A stretch of DNA of 64,000 nt from positions 1,426,001 to 1,490,000 of the forward strand of contig NZ_JAFDSS010000001.1 of NCBI RefSeq assembly GCF_017831975.1. The letters run 5' to 3'. The notes under the pieces were generated by a model. That model did no database searches. It was not told where the DNA came from and was given only the letters and a program-made list of their open reading frames with translations. Every line of letters starts with the position of its first letter. Positions within the stretch are counted from its first letter, which is position 1. A program made the translations under genes and the position numbers. Origin of the DNA: Microbacterium terrae (lineage in GTDB: Bacteria; Actinomycetota; Actinomycetes; Actinomycetales; Microbacteriaceae). Of this stretch, positions 1 through 9,122 are shown one piece after another.

Positions 1-58
1 CGGTGAGGCGGTACTCGAGGACTGCTCCGGTCTCGGTCGGTGTCGAAACTGCGTTCAT
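1..58 (-). CDS. Partial CDS, N-terminus only (possibly DUF7455 small protein)
   Basis: Read leftward, an ATG at 58-56 opens a frame that stays open to the left edge and gives 19 residues (MNAVSTPTETGAVLEYRLT). An AGGAGG ribosome-binding site lies 7 bases ahead of it (66-71 on the plus strand), which is the main evidence that it is a real start. In many actinobacteria the gene next to parE at this place is a small Cys-rich DUF7455 protein whose N-terminus has a similar 'xxYxLTAADRC' pattern; the visible residues fit that, but the diagnostic cysteines lie outside the window, so the family name is a guess. Confidence 0.6.
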   Translation of the reverse strand, partial: MNAVSTPTETGAVLEYRLT

Positions 59-227
59 CTCGGTGCCTCCTCGTATGAATAGAACGTCGCGCTCGGTCAT
101 GAAATACAACCACGCCGATGTTTCGAGAATGCCGCGAACGGGTCACATTTCGCTGAGCGCGTACCCCGGGGGCACCGGAAGCGTGTCGGGGGAGCCGTTT
201 CGCCGGGGGCGAATACGATGGGAGATT

Positions 228-2297
228 GTGACGTCCGAGTACTCCGCCCATCACCTTCAGGTGCTCGAAGGACTCGAAGCGGTCCGCAAGCGCCCCGGCA
301 TGTACATCGGGTCCACGGACTCCCGCGGACTCATGCACTGCCTCTGGGAGATCATCGACAACGCCGTCGACGAGGCCCTCGCCGGGCACGGGTCGAAGAT
401 CGAGATCCTCCTGCACGCCGACGGCAGCGTCGAGGTGCGCGACCAGGCGCGCGGCATCCCCGTCGACGTCGAGCCGCGCACCGGTCTCACCGGCGTCGAG
501 GTCGTCTTCACGAAGCTGCACGCCGGCGGCAAGTTCGGCGGCGGCTCGTACGCGGCTTCCGGCGGTCTCCACGGCGTCGGCGCATCCGTCGTCAACGCCC
601 TCTCCGAGCGACTCGACGTCGAGGTCGACCGCGGCGGCAAGACCTGGGCGATGTCCTTCCACCGTGGCGAGCCCGGGATGTTCTCCAACGGCAGCCCCGA
701 CTCCACGTTCACGCCCTTCGAGGACGGCAGCGAGCTCCGGGTCGCCGGACGCGCCGCCCGGGGCGTCACCGGCACGCGCATCCGCTACTGGGCCGACCGG
801 CAGATCTTCACGAAGGATGCCGCGTTCAATCTCGCCGACCTCGAGCAGCGCGCGCGCCAGACCGCGTTCCTCGTTCCCGGGCTCGAGATCCTCATCCGCG
901 ACGAGCGCACCGACGAGAAGGTGGAGACCAGCTACCGCTTCGACGGCGGCATCTCGGAGTTCGCGGACTTCCTCGCCCCGGACGCCCCGATCACCGACAC
1001 CTGGCGGCTCACGGGCACCGGGTCGTTCACCGAGACGGTACCCGTCCTCCAGCCGTCCGGCGCGATGGTGCCGACCGAGGTGGAGCGCGAGTGCGAGGTC
1101 GACCTCGCCGTGCGGTGGGGGACCGGCTACGAGACCACGACGCGCTCGTTCGTCAACATCATCGCGACGCCCAAGGGCGGCACCCACCAGGCCGGCTTCG
1201 AAGCCGGGCTCATGAAGGTGATGCGCGCGCAGGTCGAGCAGAACGCCCGCAAGCTCAAGGTCGGCACCGACAAGATCGAGAAGGACGACATCCTCGCCGG
1301 TCTCAGTGCGGTGCTGACGGTGCGCCTTCCCGAGCCGCAGTTCGAGGGCCAGACGAAGGAGGTGCTCGGCACGCCCGCCGTGCGCCAGATCGTCGCCAAC
1401 GTCGTCGCCCGTGAGCTCACCGCCCGCTTCGCGTCGACCAAGCGGGAAGACAAGGCGCAGAGCGCCCTGCTCCTCGAGAAGGTCGTCTCGGAGATGAAGG
1501 CGCGCATCTCGGCGCGCACCCACAAAGAGACGCAGCGCCGCAAGAACGCGCTCGAGTCGTCGACGCTCCCGGCGAAGCTCGCGGACTGCCGCTCGAACGA
1601 CGTCGCCGAATCGGAGCTGTTCATCGTCGAGGGCGACTCGGCGCTCGGCACCGCCAAGCTCGCCCGGAACAGCGAGTTCCAGGCGCTGCTGCCCATCCGC
1701 GGCAAGATCCTCAACGTGCAGAAGGCGTCGGTGAGCGACATGCTCTCCAACGCCGAGTGCGCAGCCATCATCCAGGTGATCGGCGCCGGCTCCGGTCGGT
1801 CGTTCGACCTCGACGTCGCCCGCTACGGCAAGATCATCCTGATGAGCGACGCCGATGTCGACGGGGCGCACATCCGCACGCTGCTGCTGACCCTCTTCTT
1901 CCGGTACATGCGCCCATTGATCGACGAAGGCCGCGTCTACGCCGCCGTGCCGCCGCTGCACCGCGTGATCGTGATGAATCCGGGTTCGAAGCCCAACGAG
2001 ACGATCTACACGTACAGCGAGAACGAGCTGCACACGCTGCTGGCGAAGCTCACGAAGGCGGGCAAGCGCTGGCAGGAGCCGATCCAGCGTTACAAGGGAC
2101 TCGGCGAGATGGATGCCGATCAGCTCGCGACGACGACGATGGACCGCGCCGGTCGGACGCTCCGCCGCGTGCGGATGCAGGACGCCGAAGCCGCCACCCG
2201 GGTCTTCGAGCTGCTCATGGGCAACGACGTCGCCCCGCGCAAGGAGTTCATCATCGACTCGAGCGCGCGCCTCGATCGCGAGCGCATCGACGCCTGA
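228..2297 (+). CDS. parE: DNA topoisomerase IV subunit B (ParE)
   Basis: ATPase subunit of a type IIA topoisomerase, which separates linked daughter chromosomes together with ParC. The 689-residue protein starts VTSEYSAHHLQVLEGLEAVRK; the GTG at 228 fits the family N-terminus, and the in-frame open stretch before it has no family-like sequence. The GHKL ATPase is visible: DNAVDEALAG near residue 44, GGLHGVGASVVNAL near 111. The TOPRIM domain follows, with FIVEGDSALG near 462 and DADVDGAHIRTLLL near 541. GyrB is the close alternative; the adjacent parC, convergent across 110 bp, favours ParE. That 110-bp gap holds only GC-rich imperfect repeats. Confidence 0.88.
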   Translation: MTSEYSAHHLQVLEGLEAVRKRPGMYIGSTDSRGLMHCLWEIIDNAVDEALAGHGSKIEILLHADGSVEVRDQARGIPVDVEPRTGLTGVEVVFTKLHAGGKFGGGSYAASGGLHGVGASVVNALSERLDVEVDRGGKTWAMSFHRGEPGMFSNGSPDSTFTPFEDGSELRVAGRAARGVTGTRIRYWADRQIFTKDAAFNLADLEQRARQTAFLVPGLEILIRDERTDEKVETSYRFDGGISEFADFLAPDAPITDTWRLTGTGSFTETVPVLQPSGAMVPTEVERECEVDLAVRWGTGYETTTRSFVNIIATPKGGTHQAGFEAGLMKVMRAQVEQNARKLKVGTDKIEKDDILAGLSAVLTVRLPEPQFEGQTKEVLGTPAVRQIVANVVARELTARFASTKREDKAQSALLLEKVVSEMKARISARTHKETQRRKNALESSTLPAKLADCRSNDVAESELFIVEGDSALGTAKLARNSEFQALLPIRGKILNVQKASVSDMLSNAECAAIIQVIGAGSGRSFDLDVARYGKIILMSDADVDGAHIRTLLLTLFFRYMRPLIDEGRVYAAVPPLHRVIVMNPGSKPNETIYTYSENELHTLLAKLTKAGKRWQEPIQRYKGLGEMDADQLATTTMDRAGRTLRRVRMQDAEAATRVFELLMGNDVAPRKEFIIDSSARLDRERIDA

Positions 2298-2407
2298 GCC
2301 CGGGATCGCGACGCCCCGGCGCGCCCGGCGGTCGGTGCACCGGCTCGGACGTCGGTCACGACCCCGGCGCGCGCACGGCGGTCACGACGCCGGCGCCGGG
2401 TCGGACA

Positions 2408-4867
2408 TCAGCGGACCGCGGTGCCGACGGCGGCGACCACGCCGTCGAGGGGCGCACCCGAGGCATCGCGCTTCGCGCCGCTCTCGGGGAGCGCGCGCAC
2501 CGAGCCGTCCGCTCCGACGGCTCGCGGATCGGTGCCGACCCACGCGAGCGTGAGCGCATCCTCGCCGCGCAGGAGGCGCTGTGCGCGCACGCCGCCGGTG
2601 GCGCGTCCCTTCGCGGGGAACTCGGTGAACTGCGAGACCTTGGCGCTGCCGGCATCCGTCCCCGCCAGGGCGGTCGTCGACCCTGCGACGGTGACGACGA
2701 CCGCCTCGAAGTCGGCCGGACCGACCACGCTGAACGCGATCACCTGGGCGTCGGATGCGAGACGGATGCCCGCCATGCCGCCCGCCGAACGCCCCTGCGG
2801 ACGCACCGACGAGGCGTCGAACCGCAGCAGCTGCGCGTCGGAGGCGACGAACACGAGTTCGGCGCCGTCGCTCGCCGGCGCAGCGCCGACGACGCGGTCG
2901 CCGTCCTTCAGCGCGATGATCTCGATGTCGTGCTTGGTGCCGACCTCGGTCGCCGCGACGCGCTTGACGACGCCCTGGGCCGTGCCGAGTGCGATCGGCG
3001 CGCCCTCCGTCAACGGCACGACGGCGACGACGTGCTCGCCGCCGCTGAGCCCGAGGTACTGGTCGGCGCGCGCGCCGGCGGCGGGCTGCACCGAGTTGCC
3101 CGGGACCGACGGCAGGTCGACGGGCGAGAACCGCACGAGGCGCCCGAGCGAGGTGACCGCGCCGATGTCGCCGCGGGTGGTGGTGTCGACCGCCGAGCGG
3201 ATCGCATCGTGCTTGGATCGGCGGGCAGGGGGGACGATGCCGCCGCCCGGCGCGTCGGCGCTGAGCTCCGCTCGCACCATCCGGCCGGTGGCGGAGAGGA
3301 ACACGCGGCACGGCGCGTCCGCGATCTGCAGGTCGGCCGCTGCGGCCGCCGCACGGGAGCGCGGAGCCACCGGCCCGCCGTTGAGCAGCAGCGTGCGGCG
3401 CGGCGTGCCGTAGGTCTCGGCCACCGCATCGAGCTCGCGCGCGACCTGCGCACGCAGGAGGATGTCGCTGCCGAGGAGCTCCTCGAGCTCGGCGATCTCC
3501 TTGCGCAGGCTGTCGCGCTCGGCCTCGAGCTCGATGCGCGAGAAGCGTGTGAGCCGGCGCAGCCGCAGCTCGAGGATGTACTCCGCCTGCGGCTGCGACA
3601 GGTCGAAGACATCCATGAGGCGCACGCGGGCCTGCTCGCCGTCGTCGGACGCGCGGATGACCTGGATGACCTCGTCGATGTCGAGGATCGCGATGAGGAG
3701 GCCTTCGACGAGGTGCAGCCGCTCGCGGCGACGCTCGAGGCGATACCGGCTGCGCCTCGTGACCACGCTGATGCGGTGGTCGAGGTACACGCGGAGGAGC
3801 TCCTTGAGCCCGAGCGTGCGGGGCTGACCGCCGACGAGGGCGACGTTGTTGATGCTGAAGGAGTCCTCGAGCGGGGTGAGCCGGTAGAGGTGCTCGAGCA
3901 CCGCCTGCGGATCGAAGCCGGTCTTGATCGCGATCACCAGGCGCAGGCCCTTGTGGCGGTCGGTCAGGTCCTGGACGTCGGCGATGCCCTGCAGCTTCTT
4001 CGCGCCGACCGCATCCTTGATCTTCTCGATGATGCGCTCGGGACCGACGAGGTACGGCAGCTCGGTCACGACGATGCCGGTGCGTCGCGGTCCGAGCGTC
4101 TCGATCGACGCCTTCGCACGGGTGCGGAACGACCCCCGGCCGTTGGCGTACGCATCCTTGATGCCGTCGAGGCCCACGATGATGCCGCCAGACGGCAGGT
4201 CGGGACCGGGGACGAACTCCATGAGCTCCTCGACGGTCGCGTCGGGGTTGTCGAGCAGGTGTGTCGCGGCGCCCACGACCTCGATGAGGTTGTGCGGCGC
4301 CATGTTGGTGGCCATGCCGACCGCGATGCCGGCGGCGCCGTTGACCAGGAGGTTCGGGAACGCGGCGGGGAGCACCTCGGGCTGCTGGAACTGGCCGTCG
4401 TAGTTGGGGATGAAGTCGACGACGTCCTCGTCGAGGTTCTCGGTGAGCGCGATCGCGGGCGGAGCCAGGCGCGCCTCGGTGTAGCGCGCCGCGGCAGGCC
4501 CGTCGTCGAGCGACCCGAAGTTGCCGTGCCCGTCGACGAGCGGGACGCGCAGCGAGAAGGGCTGGGCGAGGCGCACCAGCGCGTCGTAGATGGCCGAATC
4601 GCCGTGCGGGTGGAGCTTTCCCATCACCTCGCCGACGACGCGCGCGCTCTTCACGTGGCCGCGGTCGGGGCGCAGCCCCATGTCGGACATCTGGAACAGG
4701 ATGCGCCGCTGCACGGGCTTCAGTCCGTCACGGGCATCCGGGAGGGCGCGCGAGTAGATGACCGAGTACGCGTACTCGAGGAATGAGCCCTGCATCTCCG
4801 CGGAGACATCGACGTCTTCGATGCGACCGTGGTCGGAGGATGCGGAATCGGTGCGCGGTGCAGGCAT
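2408..4867 (-). CDS. parC: DNA topoisomerase IV subunit A (ParC/GyrA family)
   Basis: DNA-cleaving subunit that partners ParE. It has 819 residues. The breakage-reunion domain starts near residue 28 ([20 protein letters not shown]), and the catalytic tyrosine is Y129 in AARYTEARL. The quinolone-resistance region reads [10 protein letters not shown], with the drug-sensitive Ser (S91) and acidic residue (D95) both present. A coiled-coil tower region (about 380-460) and a C-terminal beta-pinwheel region follow. It faces parE tail to tail and diverges from the phosphodiesterase-like gene at 4954. A GyrA identity cannot be excluded from sequence alone, but the pairing with parE makes topoisomerase IV likely. 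Confidence 0.88.
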   Translation of the reverse strand: MPAPRTDSASSDHGRIEDVDVSAEMQGSFLEYAYSVIYSRALPDARDGLKPVQRRILFQMSDMGLRPDRGHVKSARVVGEVMGKLHPHGDSAIYDALVRLAQPFSLRVPLVDGHGNFGSLDDGPAAARYTEARLAPPAIALTENLDEDVVDFIPNYDGQFQQPEVLPAAFPNLLVNGAAGIAVGMATNMAPHNLIEVVGAATHLLDNPDATVEELMEFVPGPDLPSGGIIVGLDGIKDAYANGRGSFRTRAKASIETLGPRRTGIVVTELPYLVGPERIIEKIKDAVGAKKLQGIADVQDLTDRHKGLRLVIAIKTGFDPQAVLEHLYRLTPLEDSFSINNVALVGGQPRTLGLKELLRVYLDHRISVVTRRSRYRLERRRERLHLVEGLLIAILDIDEVIQVIRASDDGEQARVRLMDVFDLSQPQAEYILELRLRRLTRFSRIELEAERDSLRKEIAELEELLGSDILLRAQVARELDAVAETYGTPRRTLLLNGGPVAPRSRAAAAAADLQIADAPCRVFLSATGRMVRAELSADAPGGGIVPPARRSKHDAIRSAVDTTTRGDIGAVTSLGRLVRFSPVDLPSVPGNSVQPAAGARADQYLGLSGGEHVVAVVPLTEGAPIALGTAQGVVKRVAATEVGTKHDIEIIALKDGDRVVGAAPASDGAELVFVASDAQLLRFDASSVRPQGRSAGGMAGIRLASDAQVIAFSVVGPADFEAVVVTVAGSTTALAGTDAGSAKVSQFTEFPAKGRATGGVRAQRLLRGEDALTLAWVGTDPRAVGADGSVRALPESGAKRDASGAPLDGVVAAVGTAVR

Positions 4868-4953
4868 GTAGTGAAAGGCCTCGGGTGACGGCGGAGTGGG
4901 TCGGGGTCGCCACCGGCGTGGACGGTCGCCACGAGTGTGGAAGACTGACCCCG

Positions 4954-6066
4954 ATGTCCTTCAGCCTACCGGCGGAGCCCGCCAGAGCCCGGAACCTCGC
5001 GGGTGTCGTGCCACAGCTGCTGCGCGCTCTGGACGGAACGTCCGACTGGTTCGCCCCCGCGCGCAGCGCCATCGTCTTCGTCGTGGACGGCCTCGGCGCG
5101 ACCAACCTGGGTGCGCGCAGCGGCCACGCGCGCTTCCTCGCGCAGGCGATGGCCAAGCGCGACGTCGCCCGCACCGTCTTCCCGTCGACCACCGCGTCAG
5201 CCCTCACCTCGCTGCTCACCGGCCGAGAGGTCGGGCAGCACGGCATCGTGGGCTACCGTGCGCGCATCCCGGGCACCGACGACGTCGTCAACCAGCTGCG
5301 CGGATGGGACACCGACGGCCTGCCCCGCAGCTGGCAGCGGGCGACGCCGCTCACGACGGGGGAGCGGCAGTTCTTCGCGGTCACCAAGCCCGAGTATTCG
5401 GGCACCGGCTTCACGGCCGCCACGCTCGAGGGCGCGCAGTTCCACGGGCACGAGTCGCTCGCCGACCGCGTCGCAGCCGCCGCCGACCTGGCGGCGCGGC
5501 ATCCGGGTTCACTCACCTACCTCTACGCGCCGGAGCTCGACGGCCTCGGCCACCGCTTCGGCTGGGAGTCGGATCGCTGGACTGCGGGCCTCGAGGCGCT
5601 CGACGATGCCGCACGACGCATGGCCGGCGGACTCCACCGCGGCACCGGGGTGGTCGTCACAGCCGACCACGGCATGGTCGACGTGCCGCGGCACCGCCAC
5701 GTGCTCCTCCATGACGACGATCCGCTCGTCGACGGCGTGCGGCTGATCGGCGGAGAGCCCCGGATGCTGCACCTCTACGCCGAAGAGGGCGCGGCGGCCG
5801 CCGTGGCGGAGCGCTGGCGCGAGGCCGAGGGCGCTCAGGCGTGGGTGCTCGAGCGCGATGAGGCGATCGACGCCGGGCTCTTCGGAGAAGTCGACGACGA
5901 CGTGCGCGGACGCATCGGCGACGTGCTCGTCGCCGCACGCGCCGCCGTGGCGTACTACGACGACCGGATCGCCGACAAGGCGCCGCAGAAGATGGTGGGC
6001 CAGCACGGCTCGCTCTCGCACGAAGAGCGCACGGTGCCGCTCATCCGCCTCGGCGCGTTCGCCTGA
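4954..6066 (+). CDS. Nucleotide pyrophosphatase / alkaline-phosphatase-superfamily phosphodiesterase
   Basis: A 370-residue protein of the type I phosphodiesterase/nucleotide pyrophosphatase family (alkaline phosphatase superfamily). Family marks are FVVDGLG near residue 45 (first metal site), [14 protein letters not shown] near 80 with the probable nucleophile Thr, [10 protein letters not shown] near 236 and a final GQHGS. These residues build a two-zinc phosphodiester-cleaving site; the natural substrate is unknown. The ATG at 4954 is preferred because the family-like sequence starts here and the frame before it has none. No signal peptide or membrane segment is evident. Its stop codon directly abuts that of sepH on the other strand. 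Confidence 0.8.
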   Translation: MSFSLPAEPARARNLAGVVPQLLRALDGTSDWFAPARSAIVFVVDGLGATNLGARSGHARFLAQAMAKRDVARTVFPSTTASALTSLLTGREVGQHGIVGYRARIPGTDDVVNQLRGWDTDGLPRSWQRATPLTTGERQFFAVTKPEYSGTGFTAATLEGAQFHGHESLADRVAAAADLAARHPGSLTYLYAPELDGLGHRFGWESDRWTAGLEALDDAARRMAGGLHRGTGVVVTADHGMVDVPRHRHVLLHDDDPLVDGVRLIGGEPRMLHLYAEEGAAAAVAERWREAEGAQAWVLERDEAIDAGLFGEVDDDVRGRIGDVLVAARAAVAYYDDRIADKAPQKMVGQHGSLSHEERTVPLIRLGAFA

Positions 6067-7101
6067 TCAGTCGTCGGTGCGGGCGCCGAACACGATCTCG
6101 TCCCACGACGGCATCGAGGTGCGCCCCTTGCGGCGCCCCGCCTCGGCCACCTGCGCCGCGCGCTCTTCGATGGGCGTTTCCACAGCGGGCTCGGGCTCAG
6201 CGGGTGTCTCGTCGTACCCCGGCTCGAGCGCGTCGAACAGGGCGACCGGAGCGTTCGTGCGCGGCGGGTCGACCTCGTCGGCGCCGGGCAGTGGCTCGCG
6301 CTGGCCGCGGCGGCGGCGCAGCGCCTCGAGCAGGTCGGCGGTCTGGGCCGAGGTCACCAGCGGCTCGTCGGCGCGCTTGATCGCCGCCTGCTGCACGGCG
6401 GGTGCTGCGGCCGCGGGAAGATCCGGGCTCTCGAGGTCGGCGTCGGGGAGCCTGCGCGGACCGAACGCGCCGCTGTCGAAGCGCGTGTCGTCTTTGGGGG
6501 AGGAGTCGAGCGCCCGCAGGCGCGGGATGAGCCCGTCGGGCAGGGATCCCTGACGGGAGAGCTGGATCGCGTCGGAGTTGAGCGGCGACAGCGTGCTGCG
6601 CCGGGGATCGAAGCCCCAGCGGGCGTCATGGTCGATCTCGTTCGCGGTGAACGCGAGCTTGACGATCCAGCCGGTGGGTTCCTTCCAGCTGGTCCAGCGT
6701 TCGCCGCCGGCGGCGGCCTCCGACAGCTTCCCCCGCACCGCGGAGCCGAAGGTGTGCTGGCCGTCACCGGTGAAGTCGCCGCCCAGCAGGACCGGCACGG
6801 CGAGGGCTTGACCGACGATGTGCTCGCGCTCGGCGAGCACCGGACCCTCGAACCGCGTCACGTCTTCGATGCGGGCGCCGAGGAGCTCCGCCACCTCCTG
6901 CGCCGAGAGGCCGGCACGGATGTGCGACTGGATCTCGCGCGGACTGGGCCGGGGCGCCTGCGGCTCCGCCTCGCGTTCGCGACGGGCCTTGCGCATCTCG
7001 AAGCGCAGCACGTCGTCGACGGCGAGCGAGAAGCGCTCGCCCGACTCGGTCGCCAGAACGAGGAGGTCGTCCTCGGTTCCGATCACCTTGAGCTGTTCCA
7101 T
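6067..7101 (-). CDS. sepH: Septation protein SepH (DUF3071)
   Basis: Actinobacterial cell-division protein; in Streptomyces and Mycobacterium SepH binds FtsZ and promotes filament assembly. The 344-residue product starts MEQLKVIGTEDDLLVLATES, typical of DUF3071. A helix-turn-helix-like stretch (IRAGLSAQEVAELLG) lies near residues 65-80. The C-terminal half is disordered and charged and ends in a short conserved tail (SMPSWDEIVFG). The start at 7101 is set by GGAGGG 7 bases upstream; an upstream in-frame extension lacks family-like sequence. It diverges from the DUF4193 gene across about 200 bp holding both promoters and a perfect palindrome. Confidence 0.9.
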   Translation of the reverse strand: MEQLKVIGTEDDLLVLATESGERFSLAVDDVLRFEMRKARREREAEPQAPRPSPREIQSHIRAGLSAQEVAELLGARIEDVTRFEGPVLAEREHIVGQALAVPVLLGGDFTGDGQHTFGSAVRGKLSEAAAGGERWTSWKEPTGWIVKLAFTANEIDHDARWGFDPRRSTLSPLNSDAIQLSRQGSLPDGLIPRLRALDSSPKDDTRFDSGAFGPRRLPDADLESPDLPAAAAPAVQQAAIKRADEPLVTSAQTADLLEALRRRRGQREPLPGADEVDPPRTNAPVALFDALEPGYDETPAEPEPAVETPIEERAAQVAEAGRRKGRTSMPSWDEIVFGARTDD

Positions 7102-7254
7102 GCGGAAGCCCTCCGATCTGCTGTCCAGCCATGCTGACACAGAGCACCGATCACGACGGGAATATCCCGCGCGTGGCGCGAGTTTCAGGCGTCGGATGCA
7201 GCGAGCAGGCGAAGTCGCATTTGCCAAACGCGAGCGCGTCATGCAAACTATGGC

Positions 7255-7268
7255 CGCCCATATGGGCG
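7255..7268. promoter_or_regulatory. Perfect 14-bp palindrome in the sepH/DUF4193 intergenic region
   Basis: CGCCCATATGGGCG is its own reverse complement. It lies 36 bases before the DUF4193 start, just after an AACTAT -10-like sequence (7247-7252), so it would cover the transcription start. The rest of the 7102-7304 gap shows no gene. The palindrome may be an operator; the protein that would bind it is not known. Confidence 0.35.
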
Positions 7269-7304
7269 CGCACCTGCGATACCCGGAAGTAGAGACGTTC
7301 AGGA

Positions 7305-7601
7305 ATGGCCACCGATTACGACGCCCCCCGCAAGACCGAGGACGACAGCGAGTCGATCGAGGCGCTCAAGGAGCGCGTGCCCGACAAGATGTCGGGCGCG
7401 GTCGGAGACGAGGACGCCGACAACCCGTCGGGGTTCGAGCTGCCGGGTGCCGACCTGTCCGACCTCGAGCTCGACGTCGTCGTGCTGCCGCCGCAGGAGG
7501 ACGAGTTCACCTGCACGAACTGCTTCCTCGTGAAGCACCGTTCGCAGCTCTCGCCCGAGTCCGCCGCGAACGCGGCTATCTGCGTGGAGTGCGCGAGCTG
7601 A
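7305..7601 (+). CDS. DUF4193 family protein with C-terminal zinc ribbon
   Basis: A 98-residue acidic protein found almost only in actinobacteria; no function is established. The N-terminal two thirds are rich in Asp/Glu. The C-terminus carries two CxxC pairs (C70/C73 in CTNC and C93/C96 in CVEC), the spacing of a zinc ribbon, so it probably binds zinc and may contact nucleic acid or RNA polymerase. The gene sits in the conserved actinobacterial cluster with DUF3093 and dut. Its last 26 bases overlap the end of DUF3093 on the opposite strand. Confidence 0.88.
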   Translation: MATDYDAPRKTEDDSESIEALKERVPDKMSGAVGDEDADNPSGFELPGADLSDLELDVVVLPPQEDEFTCTNCFLVKHRSQLSPESAANAAICVECAS

Positions 7602-8064
7602 CCTGAGCGCGGCCCAGCGCCGCAGCCAGACGCTCGGGCGTCCGCGACGAGACGACCCATGCCGGCGTCGGATCGTCGGGGTCGGTCACCGCGACCACCA
7701 CGACCCCGTCGATCCCGCCGCGCAGCAGGTGCCACGACCGCGGATCCAGGCCCGCGCCGCGGGCGTGACGCGCGTCGTCGCCCGTGTGCACCGAGATCGC
7801 GCCGAGATGCCGCGCGTCGATATGCGCGCGTCCGGCGCGCAGCTCGGTTCCGTCGACCGAGACGACCGGCGCGCCGAGCACCAGCGCCGTCACGACGAGC
7901 ACGGCCACGACCGCTCCGATCACGAGTGAGACCGTCCGATCGACCGGGACGAGGACGAGTCCCGCCATCGGGCCGGCGACCGCCGCGCTGACGAGGATCC
8001 ACAGCGACGGGCCGAGCCGTTCGCGATAGTGGACGGGGGCCGTGGTGCGTGCTGAATTCTGCAT
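7576..8064 (-). CDS. DUF3093 membrane protein
   Basis: A 162-residue protein starting MQNSARTTAPVHYRERLGPS. Two membrane segments follow (about residues 18-38 and 43-62), then a soluble C-terminal half with a DPRSW motif typical of DUF3093. The family is actinobacterial, membrane-bound and of unknown function. The start at 8064 is the first family-like Met; the frame upstream runs antisense through dut. Only 12 bp separate it from the divergent dut start, so its promoter must lie inside the dut coding sequence or act bidirectionally. Confidence 0.85.
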   Translation of the reverse strand: MQNSARTTAPVHYRERLGPSLWILVSAAVAGPMAGLVLVPVDRTVSLVIGAVVAVLVVTALVLGAPVVSVDGTELRAGRAHIDARHLGAISVHTGDDARHARGAGLDPRSWHLLRGGIDGVVVVAVTDPDDPTPAWVVSSRTPERLAAALGRAQVSSRTPRR

Positions 8065-8070
8065 TACCCT
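8065..8070 (+). promoter_or_regulatory. -10 box of dut (probable leaderless transcript)
   Basis: TACCCT fits TANNNT and ends 6 bases before the GTG of dut, so transcription would begin at or next to the start codon. It fills half of the 12-bp gap to the divergent DUF3093 gene. Confidence 0.45.
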
Positions 8071-8076
8071 CGTTGG

Positions 8077-8526
8077 GTGACTGAATCGGTGGACGTCCTC
8101 ATTATCGCCCCCGAGCCCCCGGTGTACGCCCACCCCGGCGACGCGGGGGCAGACCTCGTCTCCGCCGAAGCGGTGCACCTGGCGCCGGGGCAGCGTGCTC
8201 TCGTGGGGACCGGCGTTCGCATCGCCCTGCCCGAGGGGTACGCCGCGTTCGTCGTGCCGCGCAGCGGCCTCGCGGCCAAGCACGGCATCACCGTCGTCAA
8301 TTCGCCCGGGACGGTGGACGCCGGCTATCGGGGCGAGATCAAGGTGACGCTGCTCAACACCGACGCCACCGAGGGCTACGACATCGCGGTCGGCGACCGC
8401 ATCGCACAGCTGATCGTGATGCCGGTCCCACGCGCACGATTCATCCCGGTCGAGGAGCTGCCAGACAGCGTCCGCGGCGACGGCGGCTTCGGCTCGACCG
8501 GTTATCAGAAGGACGGAAACGCATGA
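8077..8526 (+). CDS. dut: dUTP diphosphatase (dUTPase)
   Basis: Trimeric cytosolic enzyme that hydrolyses dUTP to dUMP and diphosphate, keeping uracil out of DNA and feeding thymidylate synthesis. The 149-residue length is normal. All five family motifs are present: AGADL (23-27), PRSGLA (61-66), GTVDAGYRGE (78-87, with the uracil-binding and catalytic Asp), GDRIAQL (106-112) and the C-terminal RGDGGFGSTG (133-142). It starts with GTG. Its stop overlaps the DUF3710 start in an ATGA junction, so dut, DUF3710 and DUF3159 look like one operon. Confidence 0.97.
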   Translation: MTESVDVLIIAPEPPVYAHPGDAGADLVSAEAVHLAPGQRALVGTGVRIALPEGYAAFVVPRSGLAAKHGITVVNSPGTVDAGYRGEIKVTLLNTDATEGYDIAVGDRIAQLIVMPVPRARFIPVEELPDSVRGDGGFGSTGYQKDGNA

Positions 8527-9122
8527 CTGACCCCACTCCCGCCGCCTCGGCGCCGAAGGTCGCCCCCGCCGACCGTGCCGAAGCCGGCCCGTTCGACGAG
8601 GCGGAGGCGAACCCCGTCCGTCCGTACATCGACCTCGGCGGCGTGAAGATCCTCCCGCGCGAGGGGCTCAACCTGCGCCTCGAAGTCGAGGAGCAGACCA
8701 AGCGCATCGTCGCCGTCGGGCTCGACTACGCCGGCTCGACGCTCCAGGTGCAGGCGTTCGCCGCGCCGCGGACCGCCGGCCTGTGGGAGGAGACGCGCGA
8801 CCAGATCCGCGCGCAGGTCCGCCAGCAGGGCGGTCGCGTGGAGGAGCGCGAAGGCCCGCTCGGGCCCGAGCTGCTCGCCGAGGTGCCGGTCGTCGCCGGG
8901 CCGGAGGGCACGGCCGGGAAGCGACTCGCGCGGTTCGTGGGCGTCGACGGCCCCCGCTGGTTCCTGCGCGGTGTGATCGGCGGCGCGGCCACGGCCGACG
9001 TCGATGCGGCAGCCAAGGTGGAGGACCTCTTCCGCTCGATCGTCGTGGTGCGCGGCGGTACGCCGATGCCGCCCCGAGACCTCATCCCGCTGCGGATGCC
9101 CGCGACGCCGGGCTCGGCGTGA
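8523..9122 (+). CDS. DUF3710 protein
   Basis: A 199-residue soluble protein of the actinobacterial DUF3710 family, whose function is unknown. A short Ala/Pro-rich start is followed by the family core from residue 33 (RPYIDLGGVKILPREGLNLR) through ALWxxTRDQIR-like and GPRWFLRGVIGG segments. The gene is translationally coupled at both ends, overlapping dut by ATGA and the DUF3159 gene by GTGA. The dut-DUF3710 order is conserved in actinobacteria, including mycobacteria. Confidence 0.88.
   Translation: MTDPTPAASAPKVAPADRAEAGPFDEAEANPVRPYIDLGGVKILPREGLNLRLEVEEQTKRIVAVGLDYAGSTLQVQAFAAPRTAGLWEETRDQIRAQVRQQGGRVEEREGPLGPELLAEVPVVAGPEGTAGKRLARFVGVDGPRWFLRGVIGGAATADVDAAAKVEDLFRSIVVVRGGTPMPPRDLIPLRMPATPGSA

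Noticed and set aside
3..227. In-frame N-terminal extension of parE to the left edge
   Set aside because: The residues have no GyrB/ParE similarity, the stretch overlaps the divergent gene start at 58, and GTG 228 gives the usual family N-terminus.
2298..2407. Imperfect GC-rich repeats between parE and parC as a repeat element
   Set aside because: The copies are short and diverged, with no spacer regularity; a convergent-gene spacer with GC bias explains them.
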